From SZAS-103 sp964640525 (GTDB lineage: Bacteria; Pseudomonadota; Gammaproteobacteria; Xanthomonadales; Xanthomonadaceae): a DNA stretch of 41,108 nt. This document shows positions 1 through 7,966 of this stretch, piece by piece; position 1 is the first letter of the stretch; the number at the start of each line of letters is the position of its first letter. Below the pieces are notes generated by a model that was not told where the DNA came from, searched no databases, and saw only the letters and a program-made list of their open reading frames with translations. Both the position numbers and the translations under genes were made by a program. Location: contig CAZXGS010000025.1 of NCBI GenBank assembly GCA_964640525.1, forward strand, positions 1-41,108. The letters are read 5' to 3'.

Positions 1-53
1 CCAAACTGGAGACTACGCCACCTTCAAATTTCCACCACGGTCGCTACACCACC
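1..53. repeat. Truncated copy of the 53-bp dispersed repeat also found at 38969-39021
   Basis: These 53 bases match 38969-39021 with two differences, at positions 20 and 40. The copy is cut by the window edge exactly at the CCAAAC hairpin arm that is intact in the other copy, so the rest of the structured element probably lies outside the window. It also holds the right outer stem arm GGAGACTACGCC (8-19). Read on the minus strand, the repeat supplies the last codons and the stop of the adjacent gene. Homology with the second copy stops abruptly after CACC, which looks like an element boundary. Confidence 0.9.
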
Positions 54-1262
54 GGACGGTCGCCAGTTCGTCCCGGCAACATCCCAGATGTGTTGGACTT
101 GCGCGAGTTGCCCGCCGAGGATTGCCGCGCGAAACGCCGCATCGATCTTTGCCTGATCCGGCTTCCCGTGCGTGCTCAGCGCGCCACGGGCAATCAAGGG
201 ATCGACCAGTGCATCCCTGTGCGCACGCAAGGCAACATCGATGGCGGAGTCTGGCCCGCGATACGGCCATTTCGTTTCGGCAACGGTCTGCATCGGTGCC
301 CCCAAATCCAGAAGCCGATCTATCAGCGCGTCTGGAAGGTTCATGTTGCCCACGGCCCCGACCAGCACCTTTGCGCCCAACGGCGATGCAAAGTCGAAAT
401 GGATCTCCTGAAGACGTGCGACGGTATCTGCGGAAAGCGCCTTCCAGGGACCCGTCCTGGCCACCTCGTCGACTTGCTGCATGAAGTCGTCGATGGCAAT
501 CGGCATGCCGACACGCCATCCCGCGTAGTCGGTGATCGCATGAACCTGATTTCCCATGCGCAAGGTCAGCTTCATCGTTGGCATGTCGGTGATGTCGGAC
601 TCGTAGGATGATCGCATCGACCAGACTTCGCTTCGTCGCAGGGTGTCGAGCAATTGCGCCACGTCCGATTCTGGCACTTCATAAGCAAGGCGCCCCGGAA
701 CACCGACGTAATGATCGCCGCGATAGACCACGCGACCGTCACCGTAAATATCTACCGAATAAACGGGGCAATCGCCAAGACATTCCCCGCGATCGAGCGT
801 GATCTCCACATCCTTTGCCGCGACCACCGGAAGCGGAATGATTCGAAGCGGCGTTTCCTGTTCCCGGATATATTCATCGACGATCGCAGCGACCGCTTGG
901 CCATCCTTGACGAATGGCCGGTAACGCCAATTTGCCACATTGTCCAAAATCGCTCGCCGCTTGGAATTCAAAGGTTGCGCCCTCGACCGGTCTCCCGCGG
1001 CATGCGATACGCAGACCGGTCGCCCAGCGGAATCGACGCCGACGGTCACACGCATACCATAGGTCGTGCCCGGTTTGATCCCGAATGGATAGCTGAGGAT
1101 CGGCAATGGGAACAGACGATGCTCGCCCACTTCTTCATATTCCGGCGCAAAGGCATCGCGCTGCTGCTGGCTGCACTCGGGGAGTTGCGCGGCAGTGGCA
1201 TCGCCATGCCATGTCATGCCCACGAGCAACATGACCATGAAAACGGCGCGACACGCCTCCAT
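24..1262 (-). CDS. Exported DUF6438-type protein with TonB-C-like N-terminal region; function unknown
   Basis: A 412-residue protein. I chose ATG 1262 because GGAGG sits nine bases upstream; an in-frame GTG at 1277 is the alternative. The N-terminus is a signal peptide (hydrophobic VFMVMLLVGM, then ATAAQ), so the product should be periplasmic. Residues about 50-145 resemble a TonB C-terminal-like fold (GMRVTVGVDSAGRPV then WRYRPF), and about 155-270 match the DUF6438 pattern (VEITLDRGECLGDCPVYSVD). The last third contains ankyrin-like helical text (AAFRAAILGGQLAQVQ). The final GGVATVVEI lies inside the 53-bp repeat, so the original C-terminus may have been replaced. No enzymatic motif was found. 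The reading frame is convincing; family assignment is from memory. Confidence 0.75.
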   Translation of the reverse strand: MEACRAVFMVMLLVGMTWHGDATAAQLPECSQQQRDAFAPEYEEVGEHRLFPLPILSYPFGIKPGTTYGMRVTVGVDSAGRPVCVSHAAGDRSRAQPLNSKRRAILDNVANWRYRPFVKDGQAVAAIVDEYIREQETPLRIIPLPVVAAKDVEITLDRGECLGDCPVYSVDIYGDGRVVYRGDHYVGVPGRLAYEVPESDVAQLLDTLRRSEVWSMRSSYESDITDMPTMKLTLRMGNQVHAITDYAGWRVGMPIAIDDFMQQVDEVARTGPWKALSADTVARLQEIHFDFASPLGAKVLVGAVGNMNLPDALIDRLLDLGAPMQTVAETKWPYRGPDSAIDVALRAHRDALVDPLIARGALSTHGKPDQAKIDAAFRAAILGGQLAQVQHIWDVAGTNWRPSGGVATVVEI

Positions 1263-1486
1263 CACGGCAACCTCCACGGATTCACGGCCGCCTGCATGGT
1301 CGCACCTTCATCGAGGGGACGTCGAGGGGACGCAAAGCGTTCCTAGGACCCCCGCAGGTTCCAAATCTCGCCGCGCTTTTCTGCGCTAACGCCTCGGCGG
1401 CTCAATCTCGTGATTTTCTCGCGTGGTGCGTTCTTGTCGCCCACGCGCCATACTCCCTTGCCGGCGACGTTTCATCGCTTGGGTTT

Positions 1487-1863
1487 TCAGTCGGCCTTGG
1501 CCAGCGCGGTCGCCAAGCCGATTCCCTTGAGCCAGCGTTGCTGCACCTGCCGCGCTCGCTCGATCAAGTTGTCCACTTCACCCACCACCCGCCAGTAACC
1601 CGATCCGATCGCCTTGACCCGCACCGACCAGCGCTCGGGTTTGGCCTCGAAGCGATCCAGCACGCTCGGCGTTTCGGCCAGGCGCCCGCGCTTGCCCGGC
1701 CGCACCTGCTGGCCGGCCCACTTCACCAGCGCCAGGTAGTCGCCCAGCGTCACCGGCAGCAGCGCCACCAGTGGCTCGCCAAGGATCGGTGCCAGAGGTT
1801 GGCTCAGGGCGGCATCCTGCGCGCCGTCCAGCCGTGCCTTGACGGTGGCGTGGTCAGGGCAGG
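1487..1863 (-). pseudogene. 3' remnant of an IS200-like (Y1/RAYT-type) transposase
   Basis: The open frame runs from a TGA near 1866 to the stop at 1487, about 125 codons. It carries text typical of the C-terminus of the proteobacterial Y1 transposase family: LLPVTLGDYLALVKWAGQQV, then RPGKRG, then a tail ending RWLKGIGLA. The catalytic HUH histidines and tyrosine that belong in the N-terminal part are absent, and the adjacent sequence belongs to another gene, so this is a fragment. A GTG at 1768 could start a 93-residue product, but I see no reason to think it is made. Such transposases mobilise REP palindromes, of which this window has many. Family recognition is by eye. Confidence 0.6.
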
Positions 1864-1902
1864 ATCACGCCGGGTCGGCGCTTCTTTTGCAGCAACCCCC
1901 GG

Positions 1903-3399
1903 TCACCCCGCCCACCGCTCCCGCATCCCTTCCGCCTCCTCCGCCCCGCAGCACCTCTCCCAATCCGCCATCAGCGCGATGTACAGCAACTTTTCGAACT
2001 CCGGGCCGAAGCGGCGGATCACCGCGTCCGGGTCAGGCATCAGCCGTCCGTCACCGATCAGCCCGAAGTGGACGTGGTCCTCGTAGCTCAGGATGCTGAT
2101 GCCCACGCCGATGCCGCCGGTCTGCGGCACCCAGAACATCATCTCGCTCAGCTTCTGCCCGGCCAGGTACAAGGGCATCTTCGGGCCGGGGACATTGGTC
2201 GCCACCGCCGTGGCCTTGCGGCTGAACAGCTCCAGCGCGATCCGCTGGATCCCCGCCGGGGCCATGCCCAGCGCGGCAAGCAGGCCGAAGGAGACGATCG
2301 CCTGGCGGGAGTTCTTCAGCTCGTTCATGTGCGCTGCGACCTGCTCCAGCCGACGCACCGGGTTGGCCTCACCCACCGGCAGGTCGAGGAACACCAGGCC
2401 GAAGTGATTCCCGAGTTTTTTGGCGTGCTTGAGCGGGCGCAGGTTCACCGGTACCGTCGCGCGCAGGTTCAGGCCGTCGATGCGCTCGCCGCGGTCGAGC
2501 AGGTAGCCGCGCAGGGCGCCGGCCGCCGAGGCCATCAGCACGTCGTTGACGGTGCACTGGAAGGCGCGGCTGACCGCCTTGACCTCCTCCAGATCCAGCG
2601 GCTCGGCCCAGGCCACCTTCTTGCTCACCCCCAGCCGGCCCTTGAGCACGGTCGGCGGGTCGTCGGGCAGCACCACCGCGTTGGCCAGCTCTCGGGCGAT
2701 CTCCTTGCCCTCGTGCGCCACCACCACCGCCAGCGACGGGTCGTCGTAGAGCTTGGCGCCCATCTTGAAGCCCTTGGCCAGCATCTTGCCGCCGAACTTG
2801 CGGTAGCGCTCCAGGCTGCTGGACTGCCCGCCCGCTGCTTCCTCCTTCAGCCAGTTGCACACCGGCTCATCGCCCTCGCCGGGCTCGGCGGTGGTGTCGG
2901 TTAGCGACAGCAGCACTTGCACCAACGCGATGCCGTCGGCGTAGCAGTGGTGGATACGTGCGACCAGCGCACTGCCGCCGCGGTAGCCCTCGATCAGGTG
3001 GAACTGCCACAACGGCTTGGACTGGTCCAGAGGGGTCGAGGCGAGGTTGCTGACGAAGCGCTCCAGTTCGGCCTTGCCGGCCTTGCCCGGCAGCCCGGAA
3101 AGGCGCACGTGCCAGTCCAGATCGAAGTCGCGGTCTTCTTCCCAAGTCGCGCCGGCAGGGCTGTCCACCGCCTTCTGGCGGAACCGCGAATAAGCCAGGA
3201 AGCGTTCGTGGATGACCTTGCGCAGGCGCTCGATCGGCATCGGCGTGGCGAACATCAGCACGCCGGTGATCATCATCAGGTTGGTCGGCTTTTCCATCCG
3301 CAGCCACGCGGTGTCCACCCGCGACATCGGCTCGCGGCGCATCCTGCGCTTGCCCGCCGGCTCGCTTGCCTGCGCCTGCGCCGTGGATCGGTTCGCCAT
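1903..3399 (-). CDS. Wax ester synthase / diacylglycerol acyltransferase (WS/DGAT family)
   Basis: A 498-residue protein starting at ATG 3399 with GGGAGGAT upstream; the frame is open further upstream but only as a shadow of alr. It transfers acyl groups from acyl-CoA to long-chain alcohols or diacylglycerol, making storage lipid at the inner face of the membrane. The catalytic motif HHxxxDG is intact (HHCYADG, residues 150-156), in the N-terminal acyltransferase half beginning SRVDTAWLRMEKPTN. The C-terminal half has the conserved stretch ATNVPGP followed by a glycine-rich GGIGVGISILSY, as in the family. Length is close to the usual 450-500. It follows alr by 77 bases on the same strand. The substrate (alcohol or diacylglycerol) cannot be told from sequence. 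Confidence 0.88.
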   Translation of the reverse strand: MANRSTAQAQASEPAGKRRMRREPMSRVDTAWLRMEKPTNLMMITGVLMFATPMPIERLRKVIHERFLAYSRFRQKAVDSPAGATWEEDRDFDLDWHVRLSGLPGKAGKAELERFVSNLASTPLDQSKPLWQFHLIEGYRGGSALVARIHHCYADGIALVQVLLSLTDTTAEPGEGDEPVCNWLKEEAAGGQSSSLERYRKFGGKMLAKGFKMGAKLYDDPSLAVVVAHEGKEIARELANAVVLPDDPPTVLKGRLGVSKKVAWAEPLDLEEVKAVSRAFQCTVNDVLMASAAGALRGYLLDRGERIDGLNLRATVPVNLRPLKHAKKLGNHFGLVFLDLPVGEANPVRRLEQVAAHMNELKNSRQAIVSFGLLAALGMAPAGIQRIALELFSRKATAVATNVPGPKMPLYLAGQKLSEMMFWVPQTGGIGVGISILSYEDHVHFGLIGDGRLMPDPDAVIRRFGPEFEKLLYIALMADWERCCGAEEAEGMRERWAG

Positions 3400-3476
3400 C
3401 GCACATCCTCCCTGGCCGTCCGGGCAGTGAATCACGCGCCGGCGAACAGCGTCAATTCGCGCCTTGCGGCAGCGTG

Positions 3477-4604
3477 TTACTGGACGTAGCTGCGCGGAAT
3501 GCGGTGGTTCAGGCCGGTCAGGATCTCGTAAGGGATCGTACCGGCCCAGGCTGCCACGTCCTCGGTACTGATCGCCTGCTCGTCCTGCGCACCGATCAGC
3601 ACCACCTCGTCCTCGTTCCAGGCGCTGCCGCGGCCGATGTCGACCATGAACTGGTCCATGCAGATGCGCCCGGCGATCGGGTAACGACGCCCATGGATCA
3701 GGACCTGGCCGACGTTGGACAGCGCGCGCGGATAACCGTCGCCGTAACCGATCGGCACCGTCACCACCCGGGTGTCGGCCGGCGCGCGCCAGGTGGCGCC
3801 ATAGCTCACGCTGCGTCCGGCGCCCACGACCTTGAAATAGACCACCTGCGAGCGCAGCGACAGCGCCGGGCGCAGCTCGAGCGTGACGCGCGAGGCGCGG
3901 TCGGGAAGCACGCCATACAGCGCGATGCCGGGGCGCACCAGGTCCAGGTGGGTGTCCGGAAAATGCAGCACGCCGCCGCTGTTGGCCAGGTGGCGCAGCG
4001 GCATCGGCGCACCGAGGCGGTCGAAGTGCGCGCAGGCGTCGGCGAAGCGCTCCACCTGCTGCGCGGTCATCGGCGAGGACGGATCGTCGGCGCAGGCCAG
4101 GTGCGAGTAGATGCCGACGATGCGGCAGGCACGCGAAGCCACCGCCGCGGCGATGAACGGGCCGCAGGTCTCGCTGTGGACGCCGACCCTTTCCATCCCG
4201 GTATCCACCTTCAGGTGGATCGCCGCGCACTTGCCGCAGGACTGCGCCGCGTCCTCGACCTGGCGCAGCTTGTCCAGCGAGGACACCGTGACCTGCAGGT
4301 CATGCGCGAAATACTGGCCAAGCTGCGGACCGAAGATGCCGCCAAGCACGAGGATGGGAATGGCGATGCCGGCTTGACGCAACGCGATGCCTTCCTCGGG
4401 GAAAGCCACGCCGAGCTGGTCCACGCCCTGGGCGGCGAGGTAGCGCGCGACCGGCACCAGACCGTGGCCGTAGGCGTCGGCCTTGACGATGCCCATGACC
4501 GGCGTGCGGGTGTGCGCGCGGATCTGCGCGAGGTTGTGGCCGATCGCGGACAGGTCCACGCGGATCCGCGTGGGCCGCTGCTGGGCGTAGCCGTCAGTGC
4601 CCAC
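3477..4604 (-). CDS. alr: Alanine racemase
   Basis: A 375-residue cytoplasmic PLP enzyme that interconverts L- and D-alanine for peptidoglycan synthesis. The PLP lysine is in VKADAYGHG (Lys41), and the second catalytic base, a tyrosine, is in SVSYGATW of the C-terminal domain. The C-terminal stretch GRICMDQFMVDIG is also characteristic. The start is GTG at 4604, with no strong ribosome binding site upstream; no nearby ATG fits better. It lies 116 bases downstream of dnaB on the same strand, an arrangement known from Xanthomonas, and is probably read through from dnaB. Length is normal and nothing is missing. Confidence 0.95.
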   Translation of the reverse strand: MGTDGYAQQRPTRIRVDLSAIGHNLAQIRAHTRTPVMGIVKADAYGHGLVPVARYLAAQGVDQLGVAFPEEGIALRQAGIAIPILVLGGIFGPQLGQYFAHDLQVTVSSLDKLRQVEDAAQSCGKCAAIHLKVDTGMERVGVHSETCGPFIAAAVASRACRIVGIYSHLACADDPSSPMTAQQVERFADACAHFDRLGAPMPLRHLANSGGVLHFPDTHLDLVRPGIALYGVLPDRASRVTLELRPALSLRSQVVYFKVVGAGRSVSYGATWRAPADTRVVTVPIGYGDGYPRALSNVGQVLIHGRRYPIAGRICMDQFMVDIGRGSAWNEDEVVLIGAQDEQAISTEDVAAWAGTIPYEILTGLNHRIPRSYVQ

Positions 4605-4720
4605 GGCAGACGCTGCGGGTCACGCGCCACGCGGGTGGAGTCGCCACGCCGGATGGCGCGAGGTCGCCGGGTGAGGGTTTCATCGATCGCCAGTGTAAGC
4701 CAGACCCCGCGCGCACGCGC

Positions 4721-6172
4721 CTACTCGTAGCTGCCCTCGCGCTCGTGGGCGAGGTTGTCGAAGCGGGTGAACTCGCCGGCGAAGCGCAGATTCACCGAGC
4801 CGGTGGGGCCGTTGCGCTGCTTGGCGATGATGATCTCGGCCAGACCCTTGTTGTCCAGCTTGTCCTTGTTGTAGACCTCGTCGCGGTAGATGAACATGAT
4901 CACGTCGGCGTCCTGCTCGATGCCGCCGGACTCGCGCAGGTCGGACATCACCGGGCGCTTGTCGTTGCGCGATTCCAGGCTGCGGTTGAGCTGCGAGAGC
5001 GCGATCACCGGCACCTTGAGCTCCTTGGCCAGCGCCTTGAGGCTGCGCGAGATCTCGGCGATCTCGGTGGCACGGTTTTCCTGCGTGCCCTGGACCTGCA
5101 TCAACTGCAGGTAATCGACCACGATCAGGCCAAGGTCGTGGTCGCGCTTGAGCCGGCGCGCGCGCCCTCGCAGTTCGATCGGGGTCAGCCCGGGCTTGTC
5201 GTCGATGAACAGCTTGACGTCGGAGAGCATGCGGATCGCGCTGTTGACCCGCGACCAGTCCTCGTCGGCCAGGCGCCCGGTGCGCAGGTGCTGGGCATTG
5301 ACCCGGCCCATGGAGGAGATCAACCGGAACGCAAGCTGCGAGGCCGACATCTCCATCGAAAACACCACCACCGCCTTCTTCGACTTGATCGCAGCGTACT
5401 CGGCCATGTTGACCGCCAGCGTGGTCTTGCCCATCGACGGGCGCGCGGCGAGGATGATCAGGTCGGTCGGCTGCAGGCCGGCGGTCATCTGGTCGAGGTC
5501 GGTGAAGCCGGTGGCCAGGCCAGTGACGTCGCTCTGGTTCTCGTAGCGCTCCTGCAGCAACTGGAACGCGTCCTTCATCGCCTCGCGCAGGCTGACGTAG
5601 TCCTTGCGGCCCTTCTCGCCCATCTCGGCGATGGTGAACACGCGCTGCTCGGCCTGGTCCAGCACCTCGCGGATCGGCGCCTGGCCGGGCTGAAACCCGT
5701 CGTTGACGATCTGCGTGCCGGCATCGATCAGCCGTCGCAGGATCGCCTTCTCGCGCACGATCTGCGCATAGGCGTCGATGTTGGCGGCGCTTGGCGTGGT
5801 ACTGGCCAACTCGATCAGGTAGGCAGCCCCGCCGATCTGTTCGGACTGGCCGCCGGCATCGAACCACTCGCCCAGGGTGACCACGTCGAAGGGCTTGTTG
5901 CGCCCGGAAAGCGCGCAGATCGCCTCGTAGATCAGGCGGTGGTCGCGACGGTAGAAGTCCTCGGCGTCCAGCAGGTCGGAGACGTGATCGAGGGCCTCGG
6001 GTGCAAGCATCAGGCCGCCGACCACGGCCTGCTCGGCCTCCACCGAGTGCGGCGGCACGCGCAGGGACTCGATGCGGGAATCAGGCGCGAACGCGCGCTC
6101 GTCGGTGCGGATGCCCGGACGGGATGACATGGGAGCGAACACCTGATCGGGGGAAGTAGCGCGCTCCATCAT
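4721..6172 (-). CDS. dnaB: Replicative DNA helicase DnaB
   Basis: A 483-residue hexameric helicase that unwinds DNA at the replication fork. The N-terminal domain begins near VPPHSVEAEQAVVGGLML and is joined by a linker to the RecA-like ATPase, with Walker A ARPSMGKT and Walker B LIVVDYLQLM. The DnaB-specific RESGGIEQDAD and the C-terminal AKQRNGPTG are intact. No intein is present. Start is ATG 6172; the next codon is also ATG (6169). The first ~35 residues are a variable, likely disordered tail. Upstream, a perfect DnaA box lies 36 bases before the start and a terminator separates it from rplI, so it probably has its own promoter. Confidence 0.97.
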   Translation of the reverse strand: MMERATSPDQVFAPMSSRPGIRTDERAFAPDSRIESLRVPPHSVEAEQAVVGGLMLAPEALDHVSDLLDAEDFYRRDHRLIYEAICALSGRNKPFDVVTLGEWFDAGGQSEQIGGAAYLIELASTTPSAANIDAYAQIVREKAILRRLIDAGTQIVNDGFQPGQAPIREVLDQAEQRVFTIAEMGEKGRKDYVSLREAMKDAFQLLQERYENQSDVTGLATGFTDLDQMTAGLQPTDLIILAARPSMGKTTLAVNMAEYAAIKSKKAVVVFSMEMSASQLAFRLISSMGRVNAQHLRTGRLADEDWSRVNSAIRMLSDVKLFIDDKPGLTPIELRGRARRLKRDHDLGLIVVDYLQLMQVQGTQENRATEIAEISRSLKALAKELKVPVIALSQLNRSLESRNDKRPVMSDLRESGGIEQDADVIMFIYRDEVYNKDKLDNKGLAEIIIAKQRNGPTGSVNLRFAGEFTRFDNLAHEREGSYE

Positions 6173-6207
6173 AGGGCGGTTGTCCCGGGCAGCGTTGCAG
6201 ACAACCC

Positions 6208-6216
6208 TGTGGATAA
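6208..6216 (-). promoter_or_regulatory. Consensus DnaA box upstream of dnaB
   Basis: The minus strand reads TTATCCACA, the highest-affinity DnaA 9-mer. It sits 36 bases upstream of the dnaB start and downstream of the rplI terminator, where a dnaB promoter must be. DnaA is known to act as a transcription factor as well as an initiator. Whether it binds here is inference: a single 9-mer can occur by chance, but the location is suggestive. Confidence 0.5.
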
Positions 6217-6263
6217 ACGGTGGGCATCCCAGCGCATGAGACGCACCGGTCGTTGCGACCGGC

Positions 6264-6295
6264 TAAAACGACGACGGGCGCCGCAGCGCCCGTCG
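6264..6295 (-). terminator. Rho-independent terminator of the rpsF-rpsR-rplI operon
   Basis: On the minus strand a perfect 10-bp stem CGACGGGCGC/GCGCCCGTCG with a four-base loop is followed three bases later by TTTT. It starts 25 bases after the rplI stop codon. It separates the ribosomal protein operon from dnaB. Confidence 0.85.
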
Positions 6296-6320
6296 ATGTC
6301 GCAGGTGCAACGGCGCCGGA

Positions 6321-6770
6321 TCAGGCGTCGGCGGCCACCATCACCTTGACCATGCAGGCCACGTCGGCATGCAGGTGCAGGTGGATGTCGAACTCGCCCA
6401 TGCGGCGGATCGGGCCTTCGCCCATCACCACCTCGCTCTTGGCCACGGCATGACCGCTCGCGGTGAGCGCATCGGCGATGTCGCGCGGGCCGACCGAGCC
6501 GTACAGCTTGCCCTCGGTGGAGGCGTTGGCCTTGATCGTCACCGCCACGCCTTCCAGCCTGGTCTTGCGCTCCTCGGCGGCGGCGAGCGCCGCGTTGGCC
6601 TTGGCCTCGTAATCCGCGCGGCGGGCTTCGAATTCGGCCACGTTCTTGGCCGTGGCCGGCACCGCCTTGCCGTACGGGATGAGGAAATTGCGGCCGTAAC
6701 CGGGCTTGACCTTGACCTTGTCGCCAAGGCCACCGAGGTTGACGACTTTCTGCAGCAGGATCAGTTCCAT
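6321..6770 (-). CDS. rplI: 50S ribosomal protein bL9
   Basis: A 149-residue protein of the large subunit, bound to 23S rRNA near the base of the L1 stalk. The N-terminal domain is textbook: MELILLQKVVNLGGLGDKV, then VKPGYGRNFLIP. It is followed by the long connecting helix (AEFEARRADYEAKANAALAA) and a C-terminal domain. ATG 6770 has GGAG upstream. It is the last gene of the rpsF-rpsR-rplI operon, 208 bases after rpsR, a wider gap than usual; a 10-pair inverted repeat in that gap (GCCTCGG at 6936-6942 with CCGAGGC at 6954-6960) lacks a T-run and could be a processing or attenuation site. Confidence 0.97.
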   Translation of the reverse strand: MELILLQKVVNLGGLGDKVKVKPGYGRNFLIPYGKAVPATAKNVAEFEARRADYEAKANAALAAAEERKTRLEGVAVTIKANASTEGKLYGSVGPRDIADALTASGHAVAKSEVVMGEGPIRRMGEFDIHLHLHADVACMVKVMVAADA

Positions 6771-6978
6771 GATTTGACTCCGTCTTCGTTAGCGGCGCGC
6801 GCCGCAACGTGTTGGCTGTCCGAAAGACAGGTTATGCGGGTTCCGCGTGCCGGCAGGTGCCGACCCTCGAAATGCCCGACGCATCGAAAAACGTTTGCGC
6901 AGCGCCTGATGACTTCATGCGCCATGGTTCGTGGTGCCTCGGAAACCACCGCCCCGAGGCGCCAAATCACCCTCAGCC

Positions 6979-7260
6979 TCAGGAACTGTGGCTGTCGCAG
7001 TACGGGATCAGCGCCAGGAAGCGCGCACGCTTGATCGCGGTCTGCAACTGGCGCTGGTAGCGCGCCTTGGTGCCGGTGATGCGGCTGGGCACGATCTTGC
7101 CGGTTTCGGTCAGGTACTGGCGCAGGGTGTTGAGATCCTTGTAGTCGATCTCGGTGATGCCCTCGGCGGTGAACTTGCAGAACTTGCGGCGGCGGAAGAA
7201 CTTGGAACCGCCGGCGTTGCCGCCCTTGGGGCCGGTCTTGGACTTGGACTTGGGCTTCAT
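6979..7260 (-). CDS. rpsR: 30S ribosomal protein bS18 with an N-terminal extension
   Basis: A 93-residue protein that pairs with S6 on the small-subunit platform. The core FFRRRKFCKFTAEGITEIDY and RQLQTAIKRARFLALIPY is standard. Typical family members have about 75 residues; this one has about 17 extra N-terminal residues rich in Lys, Gly and Ser (MKPKSKSKTGPKGGNAGG). ATG 7260 overlaps the rpsF stop codon in an ATGA arrangement, which implies translational coupling and supports the long form. Confidence 0.96.
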   Translation of the reverse strand: MKPKSKSKTGPKGGNAGGSKFFRRRKFCKFTAEGITEIDYKDLNTLRQYLTETGKIVPSRITGTKARYQRQLQTAIKRARFLALIPYCDSHSS

Positions 7261-7682
7261 GCGTCGGCTCCGGCGGACATGGATTCGTTGGACTCGTCGC
7301 GGCGCGGACGATCGCCGCGCTCACCGCGGTCGCCACGCTCGTTCTTCTCGTCCTTGCTCTTCATGATGAAGGACTGCTCGGAGTCCGCACCCTCGCGGCC
7401 GATCACCAGGTGGCGCAGCACCGCATCGTTGAAGCGGAAACCATCGACCAGTTCGCCCAGCACCTTCTGCCCGCACTCGACATTCATCAGCACATAGTGG
7501 GCCTTGACGAGGTTGTCGATCGGATAGGCCAGCTGGCGCCGTCCCCAGTCCTCCAGGCGATGAACCCTGCCTGCACCTTCGCCGCCTTCGGCCTGGATGA
7601 GCGTCTTGTAACGCTCGATCATGGCCGGAACCTGCTCGCTCTGGTCCGGATGGACCATGAAAACGATTTCGTAATGACGCAT
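7257..7682 (-). CDS. rpsF: 30S ribosomal protein bS6
   Basis: A 141-residue small-subunit protein, first gene of the operon. It starts with MRHYEIVFMVHPDQSEQVP at ATG 7682, preceded by GAAGGA; a longer open frame to 7772 is only the untranslated leader. The conserved core includes HRLEDWGRRQLAYPI and KAHYVLMNVEC. The C-terminal tail is charged and disordered (KSKDEKNERGDRGERGDRP), as in the longer gammaproteobacterial S6 proteins. It overlaps rpsR by four bases. Confidence 0.97.
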   Translation of the reverse strand: MRHYEIVFMVHPDQSEQVPAMIERYKTLIQAEGGEGAGRVHRLEDWGRRQLAYPIDNLVKAHYVLMNVECGQKVLGELVDGFRFNDAVLRHLVIGREGADSEQSFIMKSKDEKNERGDRGERGDRPRRDESNESMSAGADA

Positions 7683-7786
7683 GGATGTTCCTTCGGTGAT
7701 GAACCTTGTGGTTAGGGGCCTTGTGGCCCGCAGCCCCCCGACGCGCGGTGGGGCAAGGGTGCGCCGATCCACTGGCGCAGCCCGGC

Positions 7787-7815
7787 ATTATGACGGGCCG
7801 GGCGCATGGCTGCAA
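7787..7815 (-). promoter_or_regulatory. Sigma70-type promoter of rpsF with a ~100-nt leader
   Basis: On the minus strand TTGCAG (7810-7815) and CATAAT (7787-7792) are separated by exactly 17 bases. Transcription from about 7780 would give a 5' leader of about 98 nt. The leader holds a GGGCC/GGCCC hairpin with a four-base loop at 7716-7729. In many bacteria the S6:S18 complex binds its own rpsF leader; I could not match the leader to that motif with certainty. Confidence 0.6.
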
Positions 7816-7966
7816 GCCATTGGACTTGCAGGGGAATCGACGCTCGCAACAGACGCGGCGCGCCGCCTTCCCTTTCGCGCTCCGGGAGCGCGCGCCCGCG
7901 ATTGCGGCGGCGAATGGGCGAAGACGTTCAGCGCTGGTCAGCGTCGTTCATCACGTTCCGGCTTGG

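Noticed and set aside
3400..4230. Long N-terminal extension of the WS/DGAT frame into alr
   Set aside because: The text is low-complexity arginine-rich shadow of alr; a proper start with GGGAGG is at 3399.
4721..6172. Intein in DnaB
   Set aside because: DnaB is a common intein host, but the Walker A and following motifs are continuous and the length is normal.
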